Positions 29,130 through 38,783 of a stretch of 64,000 nt of DNA are shown here, piece after piece. Both the position numbers and the translations under genes were made by a program. Under the pieces are notes generated by a model, which had not been told where the DNA came from, did no database searches, and worked only from the letters and a program-made list of their open reading frames with translations. Location: positions 372,001 through 436,000 of the forward strand of contig NZ_LYCK01000012.1 of NCBI RefSeq assembly GCF_001679045.1, given 5' to 3'. Position 1 is the first letter of the stretch. The number at the start of each line of letters is the position of its first letter. This stretch comes from Haemophilus haemolyticus (GTDB lineage Bacteria; Pseudomonadota; Gammaproteobacteria; Enterobacterales; Pasteurellaceae).

Positions 29130-31739
29130 CTACTGCAACGCTTTCTCAATTTTTTCAAATAAATCTTTTGAAAGATTTTCTACAATGCTTAGGCGTTCTA
29201 AAGCACGTTTCATCAACGTTTGGCGTTGGGCATCAAAGCGAGAAAAACGAATTAATGGCTCAATTAAGCGTGCAGCTACTTGCGGATTACTTTCATTTAA
29301 ACGGATTAAAACATCCGTTAAGAAACGATAGCCTGCTCCGCTTACATTGTGGAAGGCTTTTAAGTTGTGATTAGCAAAACTGCCAATTAATGAACGTAAA
29401 CGGTTTGGATTGTTGAAGTTAAAACTTGAGTGATCCATTAATAACTGAATAATTTCCAATACATTTTCATCTGGACGAGTGGCTTGTAATGCAAACCATT
29501 TATCCATCACTAATCCATCGTGTTGCCATTTTTGTTCAAAATCAGCTAATAATGCATCTCTGCAAGGTAATGCCGCTTTAGTTGCAACACTTAATGCAGC
29601 CAAGGTATCTGTCATATTATTCGCATTATTGTAGTGTTTTTGAACTAAGTTGTTACCCAAATTGGTGTAAGCCAAATAAGTTAAACAAAGATTACGCATT
29701 GCACGTAAGGCGATGTCTTGCTGTGTAACTTGATATTCATCAAGGCGAATATGGGTATAAACACGCAAGAAATCATCTTTTAAAGTCTCGGCAATTTGCG
29801 CTTGCATAAATGCTCTTGCGGCTGAAATGCCATCAGGATCGATAGTTTTGAAACCTTCAGCAAATTCCATTTCTTTTGGAAGGGTGAGAATTAATGTTGC
29901 CAGTTCAATATCTTTCTCATAATGATTCAGAACATAAGAAAGTGCGGTCAACATTTCAGGGGAAATTTCTAGTGGCTCGCCTTGTTGGAAACTCACAACA
30001 TTACGACGTAATTCTTGCGTAAATAACATTTGTGCCGCATCCCAACGGATAAACTGATTATCTGCAAATTTCAGCAAGCCTAATAACTGCTCGGTTTTGT
30101 AATCATAATCCAGTTTTACCGGCGCGGAGAAATCACATAACAATGCTGGAATTGGGCGACCATAAATGCCATGAAACTCAAAGACTTGGTCTTTTTCAGT
30201 GACATTTAATACATCACTCAACAATTCACCATTATGTTGTAGCATTTGTTTTGTGCCATTCGCGTCATAAAGCGCCACTTTTAATGGAATATGTAAATTC
30301 ACTTTTTCCATTTGATCGGCGGTTGGCGGTGTGGATTGTGAAACCGTTAAACGATAAGTATGCGTTTTTTCGTCATACGCATCGCTAATCAATAATTCTG
30401 GCGTACCCGATTGACTATACCAACGACGGAATTGGTTTAAATCGAGGTTATTTGCACGTTCCATAGCAGAAACAAAATCTTCGCAGGTTGCCGCTTTGCC
30501 ATCGTTTTCAGCAATATAAAGTTGCATCCCTTTTTGGAAACCTTGCTCACCTAATAAAGTGTGCAACATACGAATGACTTCAGCCCCTTTTTCATATACT
30601 GTCACCGTGTAAAAGTTATTCATTTCAATCACTTTCTCAGGGCGAATTGGGTGTGACATTGGGCTTGAATCTTCGGCAAATTGCACGGTGCGTAAAAATT
30701 TCACATTATTAATGCGATTCACGGCACGCGAACCTGTATCTGAAGAAAATTCTTGATCACGGAAAACCGTTAAGCCTTCTTTCAAACTTAATTGGAACCA
30801 ATCTCGGCAGGTTACACGGTTGCCTGTCCAGTTATGAAAATATTCGTGTGCAATCACACTTTCAATAGCAAGATAATCCTCATCTGTTGCCGTTTGTGGA
30901 TTGGCCAACACGAATTTAGAGTTAAAGATATTTAACCCTTTATTTTCCATTGCGCCCATATTGAAGAAATCGACGGCAACGATCATGTAAATATCTAAGT
31001 CATATTCTAAATTAAAGCGATCTTCATCCCATTTCATCGCTTTTTTCAGACTTTCCATTGCCCAAGTTGCACGGTTAAGATTGCCACGATCCACATAAAG
31101 CTCTAACGCAACTTCTCGCCCACTTTTGGTGATGAATTTATCTTGTAATAAATCAAAATTCCCTGCCACTAAAGCAAATAAATAGCTTGGTTTCGGGAAT
31201 GGATCGTTCCATTCCACCCAATGGCGACCATCTTCTAATTCACCACTTGCAATGCGATTACCATTAGAAAGTAAGAATGGATATTTGGTTTTATCTGCCG
31301 TAATTTTAGTTGTGTAACGCGCTAACACATCAGGACGATCAAGCATATAAGTGATTTGACGAAAACCTTCCGCCTCGCATTGCGTACAAATACCTTCTCC
31401 AGATTGATAAAGCCCCTGTAATGAAGTGTTTTCGACTGGCACAAGGAAGGTCACAATTTCAAGTTCAAATTCTTCCGCACTTTTACCTTTTAAATCGAGC
31501 GTTAAACTCTCGCCATCTTGTTGATAAGCAGAAAATGGCTCACCATTAAATTTAATAGAGGAAAACTGGAAACTATGCCCATCTAAACGTAAAGAAGTCG
31601 CTTCATCATTTAAGCGTTGGAATTTTGTGGTTGCGGTCACCACAGTATGTTTAGGATCAAGTTGAAAATCTAAATAAACGTCTGTGACAGTAAAATCTGG
31701 TTGTTTGTAATCTTTTCTATATTTTGCTTTGGCTAACAT
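29130..31739 (-). CDS. pepN: Aminopeptidase N
   Basis: PepN is a cytoplasmic M1-family zinc aminopeptidase that trims peptides during protein turnover. The 869-residue length fits. The substrate-binding GAMENKG motif lies near residue 260. The zinc motif HEYFHNWTGNRVTCRDWFQL near residue 297 contains HExxH plus 18 residues to the second Glu in LKEG. A long helical C-terminal domain completes it. No strong Shine-Dalgarno sequence is visible before the ATG. It is divergent from purE, sharing the PurR-box intergenic region. Confidence 0.96.
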   Translation of the reverse strand: MLAKAKYRKDYKQPDFTVTDVYLDFQLDPKHTVVTATTKFQRLNDEATSLRLDGHSFQFSSIKFNGEPFSAYQQDGESLTLDLKGKSAEEFELEIVTFLVPVENTSLQGLYQSGEGICTQCEAEGFRQITYMLDRPDVLARYTTKITADKTKYPFLLSNGNRIASGELEDGRHWVEWNDPFPKPSYLFALVAGNFDLLQDKFITKSGREVALELYVDRGNLNRATWAMESLKKAMKWDEDRFNLEYDLDIYMIVAVDFFNMGAMENKGLNIFNSKFVLANPQTATDEDYLAIESVIAHEYFHNWTGNRVTCRDWFQLSLKEGLTVFRDQEFSSDTGSRAVNRINNVKFLRTVQFAEDSSPMSHPIRPEKVIEMNNFYTVTVYEKGAEVIRMLHTLLGEQGFQKGMQLYIAENDGKAATCEDFVSAMERANNLDLNQFRRWYSQSGTPELLISDAYDEKTHTYRLTVSQSTPPTADQMEKVNLHIPLKVALYDANGTKQMLQHNGELLSDVLNVTEKDQVFEFHGIYGRPIPALLCDFSAPVKLDYDYKTEQLLGLLKFADNQFIRWDAAQMLFTQELRRNVVSFQQGEPLEISPEMLTALSYVLNHYEKDIELATLILTLPKEMEFAEGFKTIDPDGISAARAFMQAQIAETLKDDFLRVYTHIRLDEYQVTQQDIALRAMRNLCLTYLAYTNLGNNLVQKHYNNANNMTDTLAALSVATKAALPCRDALLADFEQKWQHDGLVMDKWFALQATRPDENVLEIIQLLMDHSSFNFNNPNRLRSLIGSFANHNLKAFHNVSGAGYRFLTDVLIRLNESNPQVAARLIEPLIRFSRFDAQRQTLMKRALERLSIVENLSKDLFEKIEKALQ

Positions 31740-31822
31740 AATTTGCCCTATTCTATAAAAATTGTGCTTAGGATAAAATTTTATCCTTAAAGTTGCAATG
31801 GTATTTTCCTATAAAACCCATT

Positions 31823-31862
31823 TAGCAAACGTTTGCCTGACATGTGTAAGATGTGCTATTCT
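31823..31862 (+). promoter_or_regulatory. purE promoter with PurR box
   Basis: AGCAAACGTTTGCCT at 31824-31838 is a near-perfect PurR box (consensus ACGCAAACGTTTGCGT). It overlaps the -35 element TTGCCT (31833-31838). The -10 TATTCT lies at 31857-31862 after an 18-base spacer. PurR with hypoxanthine or guanine bound should repress purEK. Confidence 0.85.
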
Positions 31863-31898
31863 ACGCCACGTTTTTAATTAAAAAATTGAGAAAATAGC

Positions 31899-32393
31899 AT
31901 GTCAAAAACTGCACAAATTGCCGTTGTGATGGGTTCCAAAAGCGATTGGGCTACCATGCAAGAGGCAACTCAGATTTTAGATGAATTAAAAGTACCTTAT
32001 CATGTGGAAGTCGTCTCGGCTCATCGTACGCCTGATAAACTTTTTGAATTTGCCGAAAATGCACAAAAAAATGGTTACAAAATAATTATTGCTGGTGCGG
32101 GCGGTGCGGCACATTTACCCGGTATGATCGCAGCGAAAACACTTGTGCCAGTGCTGGGCGTACCAGTAAAAAGTTCTATGTTAAGTGGTGTGGATAGCCT
32201 TTATTCAATTGTGCAAATGCCAAAAGGAATCCCAGTCGGAACATTGGCTATTGGCCCTGCGGGCGCGGCAAACGCAGGATTGTTAGCCGCCCAAATTCTA
32301 GCAGGTTGGGATGCAGAATTGCTTTCACGCTTGCAATCTTTCCGTGAAAGCCAAACTCATGCTGTACTGGACAATCCCGATCCACGCACATAA
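31899..32393 (+). CDS. purE: N5-carboxyaminoimidazole ribonucleotide mutase
   Basis: PurE converts N5-CAIR to CAIR in purine synthesis, using the product of PurK. The 164-residue product has the class I signatures [12 protein letters not shown] near residue 9, [11 protein letters not shown] near residue 42, [14 protein letters not shown] near residue 66 and [12 protein letters not shown] near residue 108. The active-site His lies in SAHRTP. It is the first gene of purEK and PurR-controlled. A USS hairpin lies between it and purK. Confidence 0.96.
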   Translation: MSKTAQIAVVMGSKSDWATMQEATQILDELKVPYHVEVVSAHRTPDKLFEFAENAQKNGYKIIIAGAGGAAHLPGMIAAKTLVPVLGVPVKSSMLSGVDSLYSIVQMPKGIPVGTLAIGPAGAANAGLLAAQILAGWDAELLSRLQSFRESQTHAVLDNPDPRT

Positions 32394-32409
32394 AAATTTC
32401 TTCAGTTCT

Positions 32410-32440
32410 GACCGCACTTTTAAAGTGCGGTTGTTTTTTT
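32410..32440 (+). terminator. Uptake-signal hairpin between purE and purK (possible attenuator)
   Basis: ACCGCACTTT (32411-32420) and AAAGTGCGGT (32422-32431) are back-to-back and followed by a T-run, which is the form of a full intrinsic terminator. Because purK follows in the same direction 32 bases later, it may cut purK expression below purE. Confidence 0.72.
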
Positions 32441-32462
32441 CGTAAATTTAACGAGAAATATT

Positions 32463-33551
32463 ATGCAAAACTTCACCTTATACCCAACCGTTTATGTACT
32501 TGGCAACGGACAACTCGGCAGAATGTTACGTTACGCAGGCGCACCTTTAGATATTTATGTTGAACCCTTAGCCTTCAATGCGCCAGTTTTTGACTTACCT
32601 GAAAATGCGATCATTACGGCGGAAATTGAACGCTGGGAAAAAACGCCTTTGACTGAATTACTCGGTAATCATAAAAACTTCGTCAATCAACATGTATTTG
32701 GATTATTGGCCGATCGTTTTACGCAAAAATCCTTGCTTGATGAGCTAAATCTTTCTACCTCACCTTGGTGTTTATTAAAAGATAAAACGCAGTGGAATGA
32801 TGTTTTCCAAACCGTTGGCGAGAAAGTCGTCGTTAAACGCAGAACCGGCGGATATGATGGACGTGGTCAATGGATTATCAGCAATGAAAACAAAGCGGAC
32901 ATCACCGATGACTTATTTGGTGAAGTGATCGCAGAAAAATTTATTCCTTTCGATTATGAAGTTTCTATTGTAGGCGCAAGATTTAAAAATGGTGAAAAAC
33001 GTTTTTATCCCGTTACACATAACCTGCAACAAAACGGTATTTTGCGTTACAGCGTGGTTGATATTGCGTTTCCTCAACAATCTGCACAACAAAAGCAAGC
33101 AGAAGCCATGCTCAGCAAAATTATGGATAAATTAGGCTATGTGGGTGTAATGGCAATGGAATGTTTTGTTGTAGGCGACAAATTACTGATTAACGAACTT
33201 GCGCCTCGCGTACATAACAGTGGGCATTGGACACAACTGGGATGTGCTATTAGTCAATTTGAATTACATTTACGTGCGCTACTTGATTTGCCAACACCTG
33301 AATTACAAACATTCGCCCCTAGTGTAATGGTGAATTTAATCGGCACAAACCATAATCCCAAATGGCTTAATACACCGTTTGCACAACTTCATTGGTACGG
33401 TAAAGAAGTAAGAGCTGGGCGTAAGGTTGGGCATATCAATCTTTCTCATCCTAATAAAGCGGTCATTATTCAGCAATTAGAAAAACTCCGCACTGAGTTA
33501 CCAGAAGATTATCAATCTGGATTAAATTGGGCGATTGAAAAACTAAAATAA
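32463..33551 (+). CDS. purK: N5-carboxyaminoimidazole ribonucleotide synthase
   Basis: PurK uses ATP and bicarbonate to carboxylate AIR at N5. The 362-residue ATP-grasp protein has an N-terminal dinucleotide-like fold (VYVLGNGQLGRML), an ATP-binding core (KVVVKRRTGGYDGRGQW near residue 121) and metal-binding NELAPRVHNSGHWT near residue 242. PurE upstream uses its product. The ATG lies after AGAAATATT with no strong Shine-Dalgarno sequence. Confidence 0.96.
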   Translation: MQNFTLYPTVYVLGNGQLGRMLRYAGAPLDIYVEPLAFNAPVFDLPENAIITAEIERWEKTPLTELLGNHKNFVNQHVFGLLADRFTQKSLLDELNLSTSPWCLLKDKTQWNDVFQTVGEKVVVKRRTGGYDGRGQWIISNENKADITDDLFGEVIAEKFIPFDYEVSIVGARFKNGEKRFYPVTHNLQQNGILRYSVVDIAFPQQSAQQKQAEAMLSKIMDKLGYVGVMAMECFVVGDKLLINELAPRVHNSGHWTQLGCAISQFELHLRALLDLPTPELQTFAPSVMVNLIGTNHNPKWLNTPFAQLHWYGKEVRAGRKVGHINLSHPNKAVIIQQLEKLRTELPEDYQSGLNWAIEKLK

Positions 33552-33562
33552 TGTAAAAAATG

Positions 33563-33610
33563 ACCGCACTTTTTGATGAATATTTAAAAATATCAAAGTG
33601 CGGTTAATTT
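33563..33610 (+). terminator. Uptake-signal terminator after purK
   Basis: ACCGCACTTT and AAAGTGCGGT form the outer stem, extended by GAT/ATC, around an AT-rich inner hairpin, and a T-rich tail follows. Confidence 0.75.
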
Positions 33611-33690
33611 TTATAAAAATCTTTCTTGATAAAATAAAACGGCTGAAGTATAAAATTATCCACCACACAACACATACATAAGGAAAAGCT

Positions 33691-34881
33691 ATGTTTGAAC
33701 ATATCAAAGCGGCACCAGCCGATCCTATCTTAGGCTTAGGCGAAGCATTCAAATCTGAAACGCGTGAAAATAAAATCAATTTAGGTATTGGCGTTTATAA
33801 AGATGCGCAAGGCACAACCCCGATTATGCGTGCGGTCAAAGAAGCAGAAAAACGCTTATTTGATAACGAAAAAACGAAGAATTATCTGACTATCGATGGT
33901 ATTGCGGATTATAACGAACGAACAAAAGCGCTACTTTTCGGTAAAGATTCTGAAATCATTAAATCTAATCGTGCGAGAACAGTACAAAGTTTAGGCGGAA
34001 CAGGTGCATTACGCATTGCGGCTGAATTTATTAAACGTCAAACCAAAGCACAAAATGTTTGGATCAGCACACCAACATGGCCAAATCACAATGCCATTTT
34101 CAATGCTGTCGGCATGACGATTCGTGAATATCGTTATTATGATGCTGAACGTAAAGCCCTTTATTGGGAACATTTACTCGAAGATTTAAGCCAAGCAAGC
34201 GAAGGTGATGTGGTGCTTTTACACGGTTGCTGCCACAACCCAACTGGTATTGATCCAACCCCTGAACAATGGCAAGAATTAGCTACACTTTCGGCAAAAA
34301 ATGGCTGGTTACCACTCTTTGACTTTGCTTATCAAGGTTTAGCCAATGGCTTAGATGAAGATGCTTACGGTTTACGTGCTTTTGCGGCAAACCACAAAGA
34401 ATTATTAGTAGCAAGTTCATTCTCGAAAAACTTTGGTTTATACAATGAGCGTGTAGGTGCCTTTACCCTTGTGGCTGAAAATGCAGAAATTGCTTCCACC
34501 GCTTTAACACAGGTGAAATCAATTATTCGTACACTCTACTCTAACCCTGCATCTCACGGTGGAGCGACCGTAGCAACAGTGTTAAATGATCCGAAACTTC
34601 GTCAAGAATGGGAAAATGAATTAACTGAAATGCGTGAACGTATCAAAAAAATGCGTCATTTATTCGTTCAGTTATTAAAAGAATACGGTGCAGAGCAAGA
34701 TTTCAGCTTTATCATGGAACAAAACGGTATGTTCTCTTTCAGCGGCTTATCACCTGAACAAGTTGATCGCTTAAAAGAAGAATTTGCGATTTACGCTGTT
34801 CGTTCTGGTCGTATCAATGTGGCGGGTATTACTGAAGATAATATTCGTTATTTATGTGAAAGCATTGTGAAAGTGCTTTAA
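33691..34881 (+). CDS. aspC: Aspartate (aromatic amino acid) aminotransferase
   Basis: This PLP enzyme moves amino groups between aspartate or aromatic amino acids and 2-oxoglutarate. The 396-residue product matches the AspC/TyrB class I family. It has [15 protein letters not shown] near residue 31, the conserved [13 protein letters not shown] near residue 179 and the PLP-binding Lys in [15 protein letters not shown] near residue 243. From sequence alone I cannot separate AspC from TyrB specificity. AAGGA lies upstream of the ATG. It is a single-gene unit. Confidence 0.93.
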   Translation: MFEHIKAAPADPILGLGEAFKSETRENKINLGIGVYKDAQGTTPIMRAVKEAEKRLFDNEKTKNYLTIDGIADYNERTKALLFGKDSEIIKSNRARTVQSLGGTGALRIAAEFIKRQTKAQNVWISTPTWPNHNAIFNAVGMTIREYRYYDAERKALYWEHLLEDLSQASEGDVVLLHGCCHNPTGIDPTPEQWQELATLSAKNGWLPLFDFAYQGLANGLDEDAYGLRAFAANHKELLVASSFSKNFGLYNERVGAFTLVAENAEIASTALTQVKSIIRTLYSNPASHGGATVATVLNDPKLRQEWENELTEMRERIKKMRHLFVQLLKEYGAEQDFSFIMEQNGMFSFSGLSPEQVDRLKEEFAIYAVRSGRINVAGITEDNIRYLCESIVKVL

Positions 34882-34891
34882 TTCATAAAAA

Positions 34892-34924
34892 GCAAAAGTG
34901 CGGTTAAGTTTAACCGCACTTTGC
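34892..34924. terminator. Bidirectional uptake-signal terminator between aspC and moaE
   Basis: AAAGTGCGGTTAA (34895-34907) pairs with TTAACCGCACTTT (34910-34922). It lies between convergent genes, 13 bases after aspC and 4 bases before the moaE stop. Confidence 0.82.
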
Positions 34925-34926
34925 CA

Positions 34927-35379
34927 TTACCACTTCTCTAACGCTTCTTTATCGCTTTCTCTCGCTTCAATCCAACGTTCACCTTGATCAGTTTGTTCTT
35001 TTTTCCAGAACGGCGCTTTGGATTTTAAGAAGTCCATAATAAATTCATTAGCATGGTAGGCATCACCTCGGTGAGCAGAACTGATGCCGACTAAAACAAT
35101 TTCATCGCCGGTATGTAAAAGTCCCACACGATGAATTACAGATACTCGCTGGATATCCCAACGCGCTTTCGCCTGTTCTACAATTTCACGTAAGGCTTTT
35201 TCTGTCATTGCAGGATAATGTTCTAAGTATAAACTGGATACCTCATCGCCTAAATTAAGATCCCGTACTTTACCCACGAAAATAACCGTTGCGCCAACCG
35301 AATGTTGCTCAGATAGCCATTGGTAAACGGCATTTTGATCAAAAGGTTGTTCTTGTACTGAAATTTGAATATCAGCCAT
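34927..35379 (-). CDS. moaE: Molybdopterin synthase catalytic subunit
   Basis: MoaE, with MoaD, inserts two sulfurs into cyclic pyranopterin monophosphate to form molybdopterin. The 150-residue product has GATVIFVGKVRDLN near residue 29, VSVIHRVGLLHTGDEIVLVG near residue 79, HRGDAYHANEFIMDFLKSKA near residue 102, and FWKKEQ with the active-site Lys pair. The start codon follows the moaD stop directly (TAAATG). Last gene of moaACDE. Confidence 0.95.
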   Translation of the reverse strand: MADIQISVQEQPFDQNAVYQWLSEQHSVGATVIFVGKVRDLNLGDEVSSLYLEHYPAMTEKALREIVEQAKARWDIQRVSVIHRVGLLHTGDEIVLVGISSAHRGDAYHANEFIMDFLKSKAPFWKKEQTDQGERWIEARESDKEALEKW

Positions 35380-35625
35380 TTAGCCTCCTGTTACCGGTGG
35401 GAAAAACGCAATTTCATCCCCATTTTTGACCGCACTTTCTAACGGCGTCAAAGTTTGATTAATCGCTACTAAAAGCTTCCCTTCTTCAAGTGCCAATGCC
35501 CACTTATCGCCTTTTTGAGCAAGATGTTCACGCACTGCTTCCGCAGTGGCAAAATCATCTTCTAATTGAATGGAATCAACGCCAATTAATTCGCGAGTTT
35601 GAGCAAAAAATAAAACATTTAACAT
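35380..35625 (-). CDS. moaD: Molybdopterin synthase sulfur carrier subunit
   Basis: MoaD is a ubiquitin-like protein whose C-terminal Gly-Gly carries the thiocarboxylate sulfur used by MoaE. I start it at 35625, where GGAGG lies 9 bases upstream and the N-terminus (MLNVLFFAQTRELIG) matches known MoaD. A longer frame to 35664 begins inside moaC without support. The 81-residue product ends in FFPPVTGG, with the essential terminal GG. It begins one base after the moaC stop. Confidence 0.95.
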   Translation of the reverse strand: MLNVLFFAQTRELIGVDSIQLEDDFATAEAVREHLAQKGDKWALALEEGKLLVAINQTLTPLESAVKNGDEIAFFPPVTGG

Positions 35626-35626
35626 C

Positions 35627-36109
35627 TTATTTTTCCTCCGCAATAAAATGACCGGATTTTCCACCGCTCTTTTCTAACAGGCGAACGTGCTCAATCACCA
35701 TGTCTTTTTGTACGGCTTTACACATATCGTAAATGGTTAAGGCTGCTACGCTTGCTGCCGTTAATGCTTCCATTTCTACGCCGGTTTTTCCGGTTAATTT
35801 ACAAAGAGATTGAATACGAACTTGATTGGTTTCAAGTAACGGTTCTAAATTCACTTCCACTTTAGAAAGTAACAATGGATGGCAAAGCGGGATAAGTTCC
35901 CAAGTACGTTTTGCCGCTTGAATACCTGCAATACGTGCTGTAGCAAATACATCGCCTTTGTGATGTTTGCCTTCCACGATCATAGCAAGGGTTTCTTTTG
36001 ACATGGTGACAATGGCTTCAGCACGAGCTTCACGAACAGTCTCTGCTTTTGCAGAAACATCCACCATATTGGCTTCGCCTTGAGAATTGATATGCGTAAA
36101 TGTAGTCAT
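35627..36109 (-). CDS. moaC: Cyclic pyranopterin monophosphate synthase
   Basis: MoaC converts the MoaA product (3',8-cyclo-GTP) to cyclic pyranopterin monophosphate. I start it at 36109 ([20 protein letters not shown]), where the N-terminus matches E. coli MoaC. The upstream codons to 36178 are not conserved. The 160-residue product has [42 protein letters not shown] and [13 protein letters not shown] hairpin and USS in the moaA-moaC gap may tune its level. Confidence 0.95.
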   Translation of the reverse strand: MTTFTHINSQGEANMVDVSAKAETVREARAEAIVTMSKETLAMIVEGKHHKGDVFATARIAGIQAAKRTWELIPLCHPLLLSKVEVNLEPLLETNQVRIQSLCKLTGKTGVEMEALTAASVAALTIYDMCKAVQKDMVIEHVRLLEKSGGKSGHFIAEEK

Positions 36110-36156
36110 AATAAAATAAAGTGCGGTTAAAATATTAAATGTTTTACATGTGTGGC

Positions 36157-36196
36157 AAAGAAAATAAGTGAATAGCAAAATTCACCTATTTTCTTT
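36157..36196 (-). terminator. Hairpin abutting the moaA stop (partial terminator)
   Basis: A 16-base-pair stem with one wobble (36157-36172 with 36181-36196) around an 8-base loop, ending at the moaA stop codon. On the minus strand the stem ends in TTTTCTTT. moaC follows in the same direction, so it would attenuate rather than end the operon. Confidence 0.6.
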
Positions 36197-37209
36197 TAGC
36201 CACCAATAGAAGCCAAATGGTTTCTTACGCCACTATCGCCAACATGTAAGTAATGATGCTCACGTTTACCTTGAAGTGCGGCAAAAATACGAGCCTGTAA
36301 AATATCCTGCTGTTCATGGGATTGCAATAAATCACGTAATTCAATACCTTCTTCGCCAAATAAACAAAGATGAAGTTTGCCCTTCGCTGACACTCTGAGA
36401 CGATTACAGCTTGCACAGAAATTCTTCTCATAAGGCATAATTAAGCCAATTTCGCCTGCATAATCAGGATGTGTAAAGACTTTTGCAGGGCCATCCGTGT
36501 GGGATTTATGCTGTAATGTCCAACCATTTTTCAGCAATTTATCCGCTAAGACTTGCCCAGAAAGATGGTGTTTATCAAAGAAACTATCCATTTCGCCCGT
36601 TTGCATGAGTTCAATAAAACGCATTTGAATCGGGCGATCTTTCACCCAAGTAAGGAATTGTTCAAACTCTTTATCATTCAAATTTTTCATCAAAACTGAA
36701 TTAACTTTAACTTTGTTGTAGCCCACCTCAAATGCACGATCGATACCACGCATCACGTCATCAAATTTATTAATGCCTGTAATTTGATGGAACATTTTTG
36801 GATCTAAGCTATCAACACTGACGTTAATAGACGTAATCCCTGCTTTCTTCCAATCAGCCACATCTTTTGCCATTCGATAGCCGTTTGTCGTAACGGCTAA
36901 TTGACGAATGCCATCAATGTTAGCGATGCTTTCTGCAATAGAAATAAAATCTTTGCGTAAAGTCGGTTCGCCACCCGTTAAACGGATCTTTTCGGTGCCC
37001 ATTTCAGCAAATGCTTGAGCAAGATGGGTAATTTCTTTTAAGGTTAAGAAACTTGGTTTGTTAGCTTCGGGTTGATAACCATCAGGTAAACAATAGGTAC
37101 AACGGAAATTGCACTGATCGGTAATCGACAGTCGTAGATAGTAATATTGGCGTTGAAAAGGATCGACTAAGCGAGACTCTCCTACGTTTTTAATAGGAAT
37201 GGATTGCAT
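36196..37209 (-). CDS. moaA: GTP 3',8-cyclase MoaA
   Basis: MoaA is a radical-SAM enzyme that starts molybdenum cofactor synthesis from GTP. The 337-residue product has the N-terminal cluster motif CNFRCTYC near residue 33, [13 protein letters not shown] near residue 77, and C-terminal second-cluster cysteines in [23 protein letters not shown] cited here by position (about residues 263-285). It ends in GG, as functional MoaA requires. First gene of moaACDE, behind the molybdenum-cofactor riboswitch. Confidence 0.96.
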   Translation of the reverse strand: MQSIPIKNVGESRLVDPFQRQYYYLRLSITDQCNFRCTYCLPDGYQPEANKPSFLTLKEITHLAQAFAEMGTEKIRLTGGEPTLRKDFISIAESIANIDGIRQLAVTTNGYRMAKDVADWKKAGITSINVSVDSLDPKMFHQITGINKFDDVMRGIDRAFEVGYNKVKVNSVLMKNLNDKEFEQFLTWVKDRPIQMRFIELMQTGEMDSFFDKHHLSGQVLADKLLKNGWTLQHKSHTDGPAKVFTHPDYAGEIGLIMPYEKNFCASCNRLRVSAKGKLHLCLFGEEGIELRDLLQSHEQQDILQARIFAALQGKREHHYLHVGDSGVRNHLASIGG

Positions 37210-37221
37210 TTTACACCTTTC

Positions 37222-37335
37222 TAAATACGGAGAGGATAAACCGTTTCCAGCGTATCCCTGAATAACACACGGCGTTATTGGCTTGTCGCCGTATTTCTAT
37301 GAAACTTAGGCTAAACAAGCTCGGAGTTATGCGTT
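37222..37335 (-). ncRNA. Molybdenum cofactor (Moco) riboswitch in the moaA leader
   Basis: The moaA leader carries the blocks I associate with the Moco RNA motif. In transcript order these are CTCCGAGC (37319-37326), a GCCTAAGTTTCAT segment, a CGGCG/CGCCG helix around ACAAGCC, GGAAACGG (receptor-like GAAA part), and CCTCTCCG (37228-37235). GGATA pairs with TATCC around the GGAAACGG region. The motif ends about 13 bases before the moaA ATG, so it could mask the ribosome-binding site. This element is known upstream of moaA in E. coli and relatives, where Moco represses expression. Confidence 0.78.
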
Positions 37336-37539
37336 AAATTTAATTTGTCGTCATTCTAAAAGATTTCACTTCATAAACACAATCAATAATATTGATGAAA
37401 ATCAGTATTTTCCTAAATTCTTAAAAATCAATTATATAAAAAAATACATAATGAATATGAGACTGGCTCATTAGTGATAATTAATCCTATTTATATAAAT
37501 AACCATAAATTTTTAGCTGATTATTATGAGGTATTTTTA

Positions 37540-37553
37540 TTGATTTAAATCAT
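37540..37553 (+). promoter_or_regulatory. FNR box upstream of ytfE/scdA
   Basis: TTGAT-TTAA-ATCAT matches the FNR consensus TTGAT-N4-ATCAA at 9 of 10 positions, about 100 bases before the ytfE start. A CATAAT-like -10 at 37586-37591 would put it near -50. The rest of 37336-37539 is AT-rich and holds only an ATCAATAATATTGAT palindrome (37382-37396) of unknown meaning. Confidence 0.72.
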
Positions 37554-37653
37554 AATTTAATCAATAAATAAATCTCTCTACTTTTCATAATCAGAAAAAT
37601 ATCCTACTATTTTTATCGGATTTATTTTTACTTAATCAATATAGGAGTGATTT

Positions 37654-38325
37654 ATGTCTTTTGCCCAACAAAAACTTAGCGAACTCGCTGTTTCAATTCC
37701 AGGTGCAACTAAAATTTTTCGTGAATATGATTTAGATTTTTGCTGTGGAGGTTCTGTATTATTAGAAGTCGCAGCGCAACAAAAGAATCTTAACCTTGCT
37801 GAAATTGAAAAACGTTTAACTGATTTACAACAAAGTAAAGCAGAAAATAATGATAAAGATTGGACTTCGGCATCTTATGCAGAGATGATCGATCACATTA
37901 TTACTCGTTTTCATAATCGCCATCGTGAACAACTCCCAGAATTAATTACATTGGCGGAGAAAGTAGAAAATGTACATGGTGATCGTGATGACTGCCCTGT
38001 CGGCGTAGCGGCACAATTAGAAAAAATTTATGCTGAACTTAGCCAGCATTTAATGAAAGAAGAACAAATTTTGTTCCCAATGATCAAAATGGGGAATTAT
38101 GCTATGGCCTCAATGCCAATTCGTGTAATGGAAATGGAACACGATGAAGCAGGACAAGATGTGGAAGTGATCAAATCACTTACTAATAACTGCACGCCAC
38201 CTGCAGATGCTTGTTTCAGTTGGAAAGCCTTATATAGCGGTATTAATGAATTTATTGATGATTTAATGCACCATATTCATTTGGAAAATAATATTTTATT
38301 TCCACGTGTATTAAACGAAAAATAA
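37654..38325 (+). CDS. ytfE: Iron-sulfur cluster repair di-iron protein YtfE/ScdA (Ric)
   Basis: This hemerythrin-like di-iron protein repairs iron-sulfur clusters damaged by nitric oxide or peroxide. The 223-residue product has the N-terminal ScdA domain with DLDFCCGGSVLLE (two Cys) near residue 26. The hemerythrin core follows, with His/Glu ligands in HIITRFHNRHREQLPEL, HLMKEEQILFPMI, MEMEHDEAG and HHIHLENNILFPRV. AGGAG lies 8 bases upstream of the ATG. An FNR box suggests anaerobic induction. It is convergent with rnpB, with which it shares a USS terminator. Confidence 0.94.
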   Translation: MSFAQQKLSELAVSIPGATKIFREYDLDFCCGGSVLLEVAAQQKNLNLAEIEKRLTDLQQSKAENNDKDWTSASYAEMIDHIITRFHNRHREQLPELITLAEKVENVHGDRDDCPVGVAAQLEKIYAELSQHLMKEEQILFPMIKMGNYAMASMPIRVMEMEHDEAGQDVEVIKSLTNNCTPPADACFSWKALYSGINEFIDDLMHHIHLENNILFPRVLNEK

Positions 38326-38345
38326 TTCATACTCATCAAAAAATA

Positions 38346-38395
38346 ACCGCACTTTAATCTATTCCGAAAAATAAACTAAAGTGCGGTCATTTCCA
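38346..38395. terminator. Bidirectional uptake-signal terminator for ytfE and rnpB
   Basis: ACCGCACTTTA (38346-38356) pairs with TAAAGTGCGGT (38377-38387). It follows ytfE on the plus strand and the rnpB 3' end on the minus strand, where a T-run follows. Confidence 0.8.
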
Positions 38396-38405
38396 CAAAA
38401 ATTTT

Positions 38406-38776
<371 letters not shown>

Positions 38777-38783
38777 GGCGCGT

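Noticed and set aside
37382-37396. ATCAATAATATTGAT palindrome read as an FNR site
   Set aside because: Half-sites are in the reverse arrangement (ATCAA...TTGAT) with a 5-base gap, so it does not fit the FNR box.
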